Of a stretch of 64,000 bases of DNA, positions 22,971-35,900 are shown in pieces. Within the stretch, counting starts at the first letter, position 1. Each line of letters begins with the position of its first letter. Under the pieces are notes generated by a model. The model was not told the origin of the DNA. It worked only from the letters and a program-made list of their open reading frames with translations, and searched no databases. The translations under genes and the position numbers were made by a program. The DNA is from Limnephilus marmoratus (taxonomy: Eukaryota > Arthropoda > Insecta > Trichoptera > Limnephilidae): positions 41,139,460-41,203,459 of the forward strand of contig OU862913.1 in NCBI GenBank assembly GCA_917880885.1, given 5' to 3'.

Positions 22971-23849
22971 ATTTTCATGATATCAATGTCTAGGGCCGAT
23001 GAAAAACGTCTTCGTATCTATAATAAAACACTTACCTCTAGAAAAATCAAGTATCTATTCGTGCAGCTAAAAACAATAAAATGAAATAAAATAATACTAC
23101 AACATTGACATTAACATCCATTTAATTTAAAAAATAATTAAACAAAAAAGGTTTTCACTTCGAAAAAAAATTGCAACAATATAAAGCTACATACATTAAG
23201 CTGAGATTTCTATAAAAACTGCCTCCTGCTGAATAGAAAAAATCCAGAAAAGAGTGATGTCACTTCATAGCACCATAGATAAATTAAGTCTTCTGGCTTG
23301 TTAACCATAGAGCATCTATTGCTTGTGTTGCCCACGGAAAAAATGCAACCAGATAAGCATAGACAACGGTGTTTTTTTTTTTAGTAGTAGCACCATAGAG
23401 AAAGTATATTTAAAATCGTACAGTCGAGTCAGTTTTTTTTTTTTTGCAGAATGGCATTTTTTATAAATTCCCCAGTTGTTTTAAATAAAATTATTAAAAT
23501 AATTACATACATTGTATATTCTAGAATATAAAAAAAAAGAAAACACTTTCTTAATTAATGGAATCACTTTTGAGACATAGATTTTTCTAGACCGCCCCTT
23601 AGGCCGATTGACCACAGCTTGATGGTAAAAAATACACACATCCACAAACTGTCTGCAAAAACCGTTGGATTTTCCAATTCCATTTGAAAAATTGTCTTTT
23701 ACAATAATTTTTTTTGTTTACATTAAAAAATGATTTTCCTAATTCCGCTAAGCATAGGTACTTATTATTACATGCAACAGCTGTTTGGCCTTCTCAGAAT
23801 CAAGGCATCTCCAATTGGTTATGTTGTGGTTGTTTTTTTTCCTCAATTT
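22971..23849. other. AT-rich stretch without recognised gene
   Basis: Homopolymer T-runs near 23371 and 23432. No coding frame or repeat family was recognised. Confidence 0.4.
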
Positions 23850-24180
23850 AATTTCCCTCGGGGCCTATGTCATCCGGGATGCTGTGAGGAGAATCTTTTT
23901 GAGGAGAGGAAGGAATTACCATTGGTCTTGAAGAAACCAATGTTGTAGGAAGAAACACAGAAGCTGGCAAATCGTTCCATATCCGAGCTGTTGAACACAA
24001 GAACGAGTCAAAGAAGCGATCCATTCTATGTGAAAAATGTCAACTGTGTATATTGGGCGCACGTTTGGCGTGTTTCCCGATTATGCGCCGGTGCCGAAGA
24101 GATCAATGACGCTAGTTCCTCAGAGCATCTTCCATTGAAATACCGGTAGAACAAGGATAGCATTCCCACCCGACGCCTAT
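23850..24180 (-). mobile_element. CR1-like LINE 3' fragment
   Basis: Same family as 57290-57730: GCTGGCAAATCGTTCCATAT, GAGTCAAAGAAGCGATCCAT and CCGGTGCCGAAGAGATCAAT on plus. MITE M1 is inserted 25 bp beyond its end. Confidence 0.7.
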
Positions 24181-24204
24181 GCTCTAAAGATTGCAAACCG
24201 TCTG

Positions 24205-24723
24205 TTAACCTCTAATGGGCCGGAGATGCGCAGGCGCGTGCGTATTGTGCGCATGCGCGAGAAAATAATTAAGATAATAATTGAGATAATAATTAAGAAA
24301 AATACCGAACAAAAAATGTTTGTCTGCGATTTTGGCCCTTCTATGTACAGAATTTGTATGAAAAACAGGGTCAGAATCACTTGCGCCAACATTACACCAT
24401 AAGATGTGTCAAAATTTCATTCACCTTGCAACCCCAGAATATTTTTCAACGATTTTATCTATGACAGAAATGTCATTTTTGCCGCGAATTTTTGTTGTCA
24501 AAATTGATGCGTATTCCTCGACTAAAACATCGTAAAACCTATTAATTTACGTAATTAACGCAAGTAATGTTGTTTTGGTACATAGTTTATTGTTCTAGGA
24601 ACGTGTTTCGGTCAATAAAATATACGATAGCTCGAAATTAATCCACAAAACATTCAATTCAAAATTCAAAGTGGTGCTTTTTTAGTGAAATTTCGTGAAA
24701 TGGCGTGGCCTCCCAGAGGTTAA
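24205..24723 (+). mobile_element. piggyBac-like MITE M, copy 1
   Basis: 519 bp from TTAACCTCTAATGGGCCGGA to GGCCTCCCAGAGGTTAA, bounded by TTAA as for piggyBac-type insertion. It contains the NRF1/ewg-type motif TGCGCATGCGCG (24248), an internal imperfect hairpin GCGATTTTGGCCCT / AGGGTCAGAATCAC, and no coding frame. Confidence 0.9.
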
Positions 24724-25714
24724 GTTAAATGGAGTGGGGAGGGGAAGGAGATGTGAAGTGTCCGTCATTCTCAAACGGTGCACTTAATTTAGACGAAACA
24801 GCTGTCACACATAAAAATAATTTTGTACCTAACAGAAGTTTAAAATTTTAAAAATTAGCTATTGAAAAAAATAAATTTAAAACAAAGCCTTCCAAAATAT
24901 TTTTTTTATTATTTTTTTTTTAATAATTTAAGAAATCTGTTTTAAAAAAATATTTGAAAATTATCATAAATGCTGCTTCGGAACAAAAGGTTATAAATAA
25001 ATGCTATGAATTTTTACTACGTGAAGTACATTTAGTCCTACAAGTTAAGTGCTTCGAATTCTACATATTTAACATTCAGTGCTTTCAATATATTCACAAC
25101 ACATTCTAGACAACGTGTGCACGTTTACAGCGCAGTTACAGCATTCTCAGTGCGTGATACCTACTGTCAATTTGCTAAATCCATCCTGAAATACGTTCGA
25201 GAACTTTGTCCTTAGATTAATATCGGTAAAACGTTGGAAAATGGTAACAAAATTGAGGTTATGTGTACAATTAGATTATGCACGATTCTGGCTGCTTTTA
25301 TAATTCCACTGCAACGGCACGTGGTACATTATTTATTTAATATGAGTGAGCGAGATGTAAGAAAATGTGAACTTTTTTTTTTTTGAAGAAAGCCGGCATA
25401 CATACATTATTTGTCACATCGTTTATCTCACTATTCTATAGTGTGTAAGAAAGAGCCGCAGCATTATTCTGATAAAGAACTTATGTTTTTTTTGCATTTT
25501 TATGCCGTCGCCGTAGAACACTAAAAGCGCCCATTCTGTTATTGTTAAAACTTAAAATAAACCAAAATAAAAATTGTAACATATTGTTAAAATAAATATT
25601 GCTCGTTGCAGAATCCCGCAAGGTTTAACCTTAAATCAAACATATACACAGCGTAATTATGCACATAATATTATACGCAAGTAGCATATTGCTCTTACTT
25701 AGGTCAGATGTACC
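24724..25714. other. AT-rich stretch downstream of ACLY
   Basis: No gene was recognised. Poly-T runs near 24900-24922 and 25374-25384. On the minus strand this may hold the 3' end of the ACLY transcript; AATAAA-type hexamers are present but cannot be ranked by eye. Confidence 0.4.
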
Positions 25715-26745
25715 CAAAAATAAAATATAGTAGCAGATTAGGTTGAACCCAAATTAAATTTGTAGCAGCTTAGGTTAAACCTAAATATAAAGGGTAGTAG
25801 CTTGGCTTAACTCAAATATAACTTGTGGCAGGTCAGTTTTAAAGCCGAACAAAGCTAATAGTAGCTTAGGTTAAACCTAATTTAAACTTGTAGCAGCTCA
25901 GGTTGAACCTTATCAATCTTACAATGGTTTGATTTAAAAATAAATTCGAATAGTAACAGATTAGGTTATACCAGAATTAATCTTGTTTTAGCTTAGGTTA
26001 AACCCAATTCAAACTTGTATTAGCTTAGGTTAAACCTAAAACAAACTACCCGGATGAAACTTAGCTTGTATTAAATCTAAATGAAACTTGTATTGGCTTA
26101 AGTTAAACCTTAATCGAAATAGTGGCAGTTTATCATAAACCTGATTGTATGAAACTTAGCTTGGGTTAAACCTAAACGAAACTTGTATTAGCTTAGGTTG
26201 AACCTAAACAAGCTTGGGTTGTGTCCGAATGAAACTTCGCTATAGTATTAGCTTAGATTGACCCCGAAGCAAATTTGTATTAGCATAGGTTAAACCTAAA
26301 TTGAACTAGTATTAGCTTAGGTTAAACCTAAATTGAACTTGTTTTAGCCAAGGACAAGTCTAAATTGAACTAGTATTAGCTTAGGTTAAACCTGAATCAA
26401 GCTAGTGGCAGTTTAGGTTATACCTGATTATATGAAACTTAGCTTGGGCTGAACCCAAAAATGAAATTCATATTAGCTTAGGTTGACCCCAAAGTAAACA
26501 TGTATTAGCTTAGGTTAAACCTAAATTGAACTCGTTTTAGCTTAGGACAATTCTAAATTGAATTAGCTTAGGTTGACCCCAAAATAAACTTGTATTAGCT
26601 TAGGTTAAACCTAAATTGAACTTGTTATAGCTTAGGACAGCTCTAAATTGAACTAGTATTAGCTTAGGTTAAACCTAAATTGAACTCGTATTAACTAGTT
26701 AAATCTAAATGAAACTAGCAGCAGTTTACGTTGGAACGAGTCAAA
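25715..26745. repeat. Minisatellite W with palindromic TTAGGTTAAACCTAA core
   Basis: About 25-30 degenerate units of 30-40 bp. The common unit reads TTAGCTTAGGTTAAACCTAA followed by ATTGAACTAGTA, and a second unit type has TTAGGACAA(G/T)TCTAA in its centre; the two alternate near 26280-26700. It ends 70 bp from the ACLY stop codon. Confidence 0.88.
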
Positions 26746-26813
26746 CTTGAAGCGGATATGTGTCAGCGTGTGGGCGGTTGGCTGTGGGCGGTGTGGGGGC
26801 TCGGCGGCGGCAT

Positions 26814-26973
26814 TCAGTCGCGCGGCATGTAGGTGATGTCGTCCCACGGGTGGCGGTACAGAGGCTGCTGCAGCCTGTTCTGGTCCAGATAGTGGCCGAT
26901 CAGACCCACGGTGCGGCCAAGCACAAACAGCGCGTTGATGGAGCCCATCTTGATGTATTGGTCAGCCTCCTCG
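26814..26973 (-). CDS. ACLY: ACLY last coding exon (exon 18) with stop
   Basis: 160 nt including the TGA stop at 26814-26816. The first base completes a serine codon ([11 protein letters not shown]). It ends [20 protein letters not shown] and [10 protein letters not shown], the conserved C-terminus. The acceptor is TATTTTCAG. The 3' untranslated region must run into the minisatellite at 25715-26745 or end within about 70 bp. Confidence 0.96.
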
Positions 26974-29900
26974 CTGAAAATAAATAAAAACGAATTGATA
27001 AAATTGATAAATTTTTTTAATTCAACCATAAATATCTACCTTCCTTCATCCAACATATCTTTTCCCATATTTTTTGCTATCCTATTGTAATGTCTGTGTG
27101 AATGTGTATGAGAGCAAGAGAGATAGTATGATTGCGAGACTCTATAAAAGGCGATGCGTGTTAGTAGTGTGTCTCTTTTGCTTTAACCTCTAATGGGCCG
27201 GATCCGCGGGGGCGCGCGCGTATTATGCGCATGCGCGAGAAAATAATTCAAATATTTGAATAAAATTTTCGACCAAAAACTGTTTGCGATTTTGGCTCTT
27301 CTATGTACAGAATTTGTATGAAGAACAGGGTCAGAATCACTTGCGCCAACATTACTCCTTGAGGCGCGTAAAAGTTTCATTCACCTTGCAACACCAGAAT
27401 ATTTTTAAACGATTTTATCTATGATATAGAAATGTCAGTTTTTGCCGTGAATTTAACCGTCACAATTTATGCGTGTTCCTCGACTAAAACATCGTAAAAC
27501 CTATTAATTTACGTAATTAATGCAAGTAATGTTGTTTTGGTACGTAGTTTATTGTTCTAGGAACGTGTTTCAGTCAATAAAATATACAATAGCTCAAAAT
27601 TCATCAACAAAACATTCAATTCAAAATTCAAAGTGGTGCTTTTTTATAAATTTTCGTGAAATGGCCTGGCCACTCAGAGGTTAAGTAGCTCCCTAATAAA
27701 TACCTGTACAGTATACTTATACTCTCTTCATTTGCGTGCTACCGACACAATACATCAGACCTAAAATATGAAAGTCCGCATATCCAAATTGGCACTGCCA
27801 TCACGATTGGGCAGCCACGGACTTCACACCTATCTTTCTTTAAAATTTTATATGAATACCTCAGCTACTCCCGTCTGGAGCCAGTGAAACTATGGCATTC
27901 CCAATTGGGGTACATTGTGAGGGGAATGAGATGGGGAAGAGGAAGGTTAATATTATTATGGGGAGAGGATGGAGGTTGGGGAGAGGAAGGTGGAGAAGTA
28001 AGAAGCAAGAGGAATATAGGATTAGGATAGGAGATATTCTCGATACGTTTAAAACTCAGTGAATGTACGTTACCTGGTGAACTGTCCCGAGTGACGGAAG
28101 AGATCTACAAAGGCGGCGGCGATAACTCCGTCCACGTTAAGGATCAGGTTGGGCTTCTTGCGCGTGGTGATGGCCTCCACGGCCAGTGCGTACGTCAGTG
28201 TGGGGTGGTGCGGGAACTTGGCCAGCACGTAGCGGCTGAGGCACGCCACACGCTCGTCGGGATTGTTGATCGACTTCACCCTGAAATACGTAGATACAAC
28301 ACGGCATTCAGGACAATGGTTCCATGATAACAGAATAAAGAAGAAAAGTGAAGGAAAAAAAAAATGAACATAATATATATAATTTGAATAATAGACTCGA
28401 GGAACTAAAATTACCAACGTTAAAAGAAAGAAGAGAAATGGGTGAAATAATTGAGACTTCAAAAATTTTATCTGGACATTACAGTAGCCCTGGTATCCAA
28501 GAAATTCTCACCACCAACAATAATACAAATCTCCGTAGACACTCAAAAAAATTAACAAAACACCTTTTGCATCCAATCAAAGGAAACACTTCCTTGCAAA
28601 TCATTCTTCTTTAGTCAGTTTAGTTATTGCTAAGCCTATTGTACATGCCAACAAGAAAGCATTGAAAACCGTTGAATTCTCAGTTTTTTCTGGAGTTTCC
28701 CAAGGATCTCTTATGGGACCTCTCATGTTTTCTTTTTTTTTTTTTAACATTGACTACACAATGGAACACAGGGCTGATGTCATGTTTAAGGGATGCTGTG
28801 TGGAGAGTCTTTTTTAAGGAGAGGCCGGCAAATCATTCTGTTGAACTTTAAGTTGACAAATGTAAACTATGTACAAATGTTCGGCACGTATTTGAAGTGT
28901 TTCCCTACTTTGCCAAAAGATTAATGACGCTAGTTCCTTCATAAAGTACCGATCGTACCCGATACCCGAGTATCCGTCATTTGATCTTTGATTGTATACT
29001 TTTGTTTGACTTAGGTAAATGATAGCCTATTTTAGATATCTACCATCTCTATTTGTCACAAAGACAAGAATCGAAATGCCCGGTCTGCAAAATTCATACA
29101 TCTATGATCGCTCGCCACACCGGCACACTTTGAAATTGATGGTTCGTGAGCAGGTTGCAATGATTGGATAGTTTAAGATAATCTACAAATCTGACTCCTA
29201 CCATTTCGGCGTCTTCCATTTCATTCTACTCTTTCTGGAGGAACTGGGATGAAGTCAGTGAATGGTGTTTACCTGTGTCCAATGCCCATGATGAGTTCTC
29301 CCTTAGCACGTTTCTCTGTGACAAAGTCCATGGGGTGTTTTCCAGCCTGGCACGCCGAGTCAAAGTCCCGCGCTGACGCGTCAAGAGCGCCACCAAACCT
29401 GTCGCCCTGGAGACAAAATTCATATTATATAATTCATGAAATAACTCCTACACCAAGCTCAAGAGCTAGCTCTCTTAACCTGTAATCGGCCGGACATGCT
29501 CATACGTGCGCAGCTAATGCGCATGCGTGAAAAAAATATTTAGAAATAAATGTGTTTTTCTGCGATTTTGACCCTTCTATGTACAGAAGTTGTATGAAGA
29601 ATAAGGTCAGAATTGCTTGCGCCAATATTACCCCATAAGATGGGTAAAAATTTCATTCACCTTTCAACCCCAGAATATTTTTAAACGATTTTATCTGTGA
29701 CATGAAAATGTCAGATTTGCCGCAAATTTAGGCTGTCAAAGTTGATTCGTGTTCCTCGACTAAAACATCGTAAAACCTATTAATTTACGTAATTAACGCA
29801 AGTAATGTTGTTTTGGTACATAGTTTATTGTTCTAGGAATGTGTTTCGGTCAATAAAATATACGATAACTCAAAATTAATCCACAAAACATTCAATTCAA

Positions 29901-32900
29901 AATCGTGTTTTGTTACGAAATTTCCGTATTTTTCCTCGAATTTACCGGCCTTTGACAGGTTAACAAGGGTGCTCGGTTTCATAGAACGAGCTTTGTCCGG
30001 GACTTGGCGGCAGTTACGCCTGCCCACCAACTGCGTGGCAGGCCGGATCCGGAGAGACTGGTAAGGGAGACCTTTTAATCTCTCCAACACGACTCTCTCA
30101 GAACATCGCCTTGCATCGCAGTGGGAGAGTTGGATTCATACATCCGTTACTCCTGGACACACTGACCCCAGATTTATATTTTTGTTGTCAATCGCAGTTG
30201 TTTGCAAAGACCGTGGATAGATCTAACAGACAAACGTGGCAGAATGTGGACACTTACGATGGTGAGCAGGCCACTGACGACACTGGAGACGAGGTCCTTG
30301 CCAGCCCTGGCACAGACCATGGTGTTGTGCGCGCCGCTGACGGCCGGGCCGTGATCGGCCGTGATGATGAGACACATCTCTAGGAAGCGGCATATTTCCG
30401 CAGGCAGTTCACGCTGGAACCTGCAATCATATTCAATTTGCATTAGTTTTAATTAAATAGAGGCGGAAAAGGGTAGCCCCGGGAACCATTTATAATCATT
30501 ATGGATAATCAACACCTCTGCCAAGTGGTTGGTCTAGCTCTTGGCATGATCTGAACACACTGAACCCCTGGTCCACCCCTCGTACCTTTTTCCTTTTTAG
30601 AACTTCCCCTCCTCCCTTTTCAGACCATCCACACAGCATTCTCAATATGATTTACCCCTGAGGTACATTATTTTCATCAGAACCTATGTGGAGCTATTGT
30701 AAAAAAAAAAGTTTCTAAAATGTTTGCGATAAAGCGAATTTTTAAATAAAATTCATAATTTAATAATGAAATATTACATGCTCACTTCAATCGGTCCAAA
30801 TTGTAGGTGCGACAAAAATATGAAATGAGATGTTTCAAATTTTTACAAGATGTTATTATTATTTTTTGTGAAATTTTGCCGCCCCTTAACCTCTAATAGG
30901 CCGGAGACGCGCGGGCGTGCGCGAATTGTGCGCATGCACGAGAAAATAATTCGAAAAAATATCGAAAATCTAAATTCGAACAAAAAACGTTGGTCTGCGA
31001 TTTTGGCCCGTCTATGTACAGAATTTGTATGAAGAACAGGGTCAGAGCGCCAACATTTCACCATAAGATGGGTCAAAATTTCATTCACCTTGCAACCCCA
31101 GAATATTTTTTAACGATTTTATCTGTGACATAGAAATGTCATTTTTGCCGCGAATTTTAGCTGCCAAAATTAATGCGTGTTCCTCAACTAAAACATTGTA
31201 AAATCTATTAATTTACGTAAATAATGCAAGTAATGTTGTTTTGGTACAAGGTTTATTGTTCTAGGAACGTGTTTCAGTAAATAAAATATACGATAGCTCA
31301 AAATTAATCCACAAAATATTCAATTCAAAATTCAAAGTGGTGCTTTTTTAGTGAATTTTCGTGAAATGGCCTGGCCTTCCAGAGGTTAACCTCTTATTTG
31401 CCGGAGACGTGCGTGGAATAAATTTCGAAAAAATATTTTTGAATGCGATTTTGACACTTCTGTGTACAGAATTTGTATGAAGGACAAGGTCAGAATCGCT
31501 TGCGCCAACATCATTAATGATATAGCCACAAGTTTCATTCACCTGGCGACACCAGAATATTTTTAAATGATTTATCTGTGGAATCGAAATGTAAAATTTG
31601 CCGCGATTCAAACTGTCAAAGTCTGATGCGTGATACTTGGACAAAAACATCGTAAAACCTATCAATTTAGCAAATTAACGCAAGTAATGTTGTTTTGGTA
31701 CATAGTTTATTGTTCTAGGAATGTCCTTCGGTAAATAAAATATACGATAGCTAAAAATGAATCCACAAAACATTCAATTCAAAATTCAAAGTGATGCTTT
31801 GCATAATTTCCTTGCTTCAGGGCAAGGCCCGTCACAGGTTAAAAGTGCCACCCCCATTATGCTAAGCCACTGGATATATCCTATCTTATAAACCTAACCT
31901 AACCTAGTTAACGAATCAGTCAATGACCAATTGATCTAAGGGGGCGGTTGCCCCTAAATTAGATGACACAACTTGTTGGTTATGTTTGGAAACTGGAGGT
32001 TGATCAGAAAATGGGTTGCTTTTGTTGGGTTGTGGCAAGCACTTGTATATATGTATATAATATTGACTGACCACAGAAGACTGACGGTGAGACCGATGCC
32101 GTTGGGTCGCTCGGCCAACTGGCTGATGGGCACTCCGCTGTAGGACAGCTCCTTGCCCCTCTCGTCGCAGATGGTGGAGATGAAGTTGGCAGGCTTGCGG
32201 ATCAGACCCAGTTTCTGGAAACACAAGCGCAAACGGTTTATTTATATATGCCATGAATCAGTCTTTTAACCAACAATATGATCAGGTAAGGGGGCTCCAT
32301 CGAAGCCAGAGTTAAGTTGGCCTCTCAGAAGCTGGGTGTACTGTGCAGGGCCCGCAGATACCGCAGATAGTACACAACTGCTAACCTTGTACAAATCACA
32401 AGTGCGCCACACAGTTGAATTTGGCAATAATCCCTGGTTTGAAGTCCCAAAATACCTGATAAGACTCTGTGCAGAAACGGGCGGACAGTTTGATAGATTC
32501 TCCTATCTTAACAAACAGATTGCAATCTTTAGAATACAGGTGTCGGGTGGGAATGCTGTCCTTGTTTTGCCGGTATTTCAATGGAAGATACTCCGAGGAA
32601 CTAGCTTCATTGATTCCTTTGGCACCGGTGCACAGTTGGGAAATACGTGCCAAACATTTGTACACAATTGACATTCGTCACATGAGAACGGTTTGTTTCT
32701 ACGGCTTGGTTGTGGAACGATTTGCCGGCCTCTGTGTTTTCTCCCTCCTACAACATGGGTCTCTTCAAGAGCCAGGCTCACTCCTTCCTTTCCACAAAAA
32801 GACCCTCCACAAAGCACCAGGCCCTGAAGGAAATTAATTTCCTTAGGGCCTCCTGGGTGGAGTTAATATTATAAAAAAAAATAGGAGAGGTCTCATAACA

Positions 32901-35900
32901 GATCCTTGGGAAACTCCAGAAAAATACAGTAAAGAACGTTTTGGTTTGTATTTGCCTTTGGGAAGAGAAGGAGAACTCACCATGGCCCAGTCATAGTCCA
33001 TGGGCAGCTTGGGAGGCTGCACCTCCGGGGCGGGCTTCAGGCGGCCACTGGCCACTAGCTCGGAGTACACGCGGCCGATCTCTGCGCCCAGCGTGTCGAA
33101 GGAGGACGGGACACGCGCGCCGTGACGGCCCAGCACGCAGTTCTTGGCCGTGGCCTCCTCCAGCTTGGAGCCGGCGCACGAGCCGGCGTGGCCGAACTGC
33201 ACCTCTGATGTGAACATTGCTACAAACAGATAAAAATAACAATAAACAATGAGGAATTTATTATTATGTTCGATAGTTGAAGACCAGAGGAAAAACAAGC
33301 AATGTCAAATTGAAGTAACAATGCCGTCTAGTGTTCTTTTTTCCTACATTAGCTCCACACGTATTATCTTAGGGGATGCAGTGTGGAGGTTCTTTTTAAG
33401 GAAAGGAAGGAGAAGAAGTTCTGAGAAGAAAAAGGTATGTGGGGTGAGTAGGACTCTAGGGGTCAGTGTGTCCGAGAATGACGGACGTATGAATCCATCC
33501 CTCCCACTGCAGTACAAGGTAATGGCTGGCTGGAGAGGTCAGAAGGTCTTCCTCAACCAGTTTCTCTTGATCCGGCTCGCCACGCATTAGGTGTGTGGGA
33601 ACATTCGCCGCGAAGACATAGACAAACCTCACACCCATGACTCCGGGCACCCCTGCTAAGTCACCAAATGTAGCGAACTTATGGCAGAGGTGTTGGTTAT
33701 CCAATAAATATTCAATTTGGGAGGCGGATATGGGTACATTTATTACATAACCAACACCTGTGTCATGGGTCACCTCAAGTGGTTCGCTACTTTGATGACT
33801 TAGCAGAGGTGCCCAGGTTCATCCGGGTCTTGGTGGCGGATGCGTATGCCCATCACCTGAATGGCAGGTCAGATCGGGAGAGAATAGTTGAGGGAGTCCC
33901 TTTGACTTCTCCAGCCGTACTCTCTCAGAACATTGCCTTGCTCCGCAGTGGGAGGGATTGATTCATATGTCTGTCATTCCTGGACACACTAACCCCCAGA
34001 TTCCTACCCACCCCTCGAACCCTTTTCCTCCCCAGAACTTCCTTCTCTTCCTTTACTAAAAGACCCTCCACACAGCATCCCCAAAGATGACTTAGGCCCT
34101 GAGGAGAATTATTTTCCTCAGGGCCTCTTGTGTATAGCTAACATTAAAAAAATGATTCCCGGGGCAAACGCCTCTCAAATTGTCCTGAAGACAACATGGA
34201 AAAACATGTGGGCAGAATACCGAGTTACTTACAGGAGCAGGTGCCGATGCACCAGGCCACCAGAGGCTTGGTGATGCGTTTCTCCAGCATGGCGCGGCAG
34301 ACGTGGTACTCTTCCACTCCTCCCACCTCTCCCAGGAGTACCATCATCTTCACTTTGGGGTCTTTCTCGTATCTGGAAAATAAATTATTATCATTAGAAA
34401 TCGGTAGAAGCGTTACTATCTGCAAGACAGTGAGAACTTTTGCTCCACCTTGTATCTATCTACATTATAACAACTTAATTGACAGCCATCATCTCCTTTA
34501 TCTCCTTTGTCTGTCAAAAAAGATTAGAAAATATAAAAACTTGAACTACTAAATTTGTAAACTGGCAACACCAATTTAACTGTCAAATATTTTTTTGAAG
34601 TGCAATGACACTGAATGTATAGAACACAGTAAACCACATTTTAAAAAACATTTTTTCTTCATGACAAAAAATTGATTAAAAGGTGATTTATAAAGCGATT
34701 TGCTTTAATTTAATTTAACATAAATTTGAATTTAACAATAGATAGAAAGGAATAATCACGAATGATGAGTTTAGTATCACTACTTTTAGATCTGAATGAG
34801 TTAAATATATTCAGATCTAAAATTAGAGACATGATCTAAAGCCCAGGCAACGCTAGGTACTTTATCTAGTATTAAATAAATGTGAGCAATTTCTAAACTG
34901 TGCTTTATATTTTATTACATTATAATTATTCTTCATTATGTTAACACAAAATTGCAAAGGTATAATAATAATATACCTATATGCAAATCTAATTTTGAGA
35001 TTGGCGGGTATCTATACTGCAATGAAAAAATATTTTTTCCACTATTATGCCTTTTTGATTTTTTGTAAAAATGTAGGTTACACAGTTTTACTTTTAACAC
35101 CATGAGTTATGTGTTTAGTATTGCCATTTGAACAACAGTGGTGCCCTCATATATTTTCTACTCTTATTTGACAAACTGTAAATTCCGAAGAGGAACACAA
35201 GACAAAATGTAACATTTTTCTGCAATTCCAATTTCTGATTTTGAGGTTGAATCTTTTGTAAAGCATTTTAGTTAAGCATATTTTAAAAGAAAATATTTAA
35301 ATAGGATGTACGAGGTCTATTCAGAAACTAGGGAACGTTTCCGTCTGACGCCGCTAGGCGCGCGGCGATCACGTATGTTTTGGTGTGCGCGTGCTCGTAG
35401 CTTCAGTCGGCATCCAGCCGTCAGAACGAGAACGTCTCCGCGCTGCCCGTTTTCCCAATATTCCAATTTAAAATGTGCGCTGCAATTTTAAATCCCGCCA
35501 GTTGTGAAGTGCGGTCCGTAATACGGTTTTTGTTAGCAAAAAACGAAAAACCGATAGAAATTCATCGGCAACTGTGCGAAGTGTATGGCAACGACGTAAT
35601 GAATGAAAGTTCAGTGCGAAAATGGTGTATCCGGTTTAAAAATGGCCGAACCAACGTGCATGATGAAGAGAGGAGTGGAATCTTCTCGCCAAAGTTGATG
35701 AGAAGATTCGTGAAAACCGTCGCTTCACAATAACGGAAGCTTCGCTTTGCTTCCCACAAGTTTCACGGACTTTGTTGTTTGAAATTGTGACTCACAAGCT
35801 TGGCTACCATAAATTTTGTGCAAGATGGGTGCCAAAAATGCTTACAGACCTCCATAAAGGTCAGCAAATGGGAGCAGCCTTAACATTTACCTACCACACA

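Noticed and set aside
32469..32837. 122-codon plus ORF as a host gene
   Set aside because: It overlaps the decayed CR1-like LINE 3' end and mixes its shifted frames.
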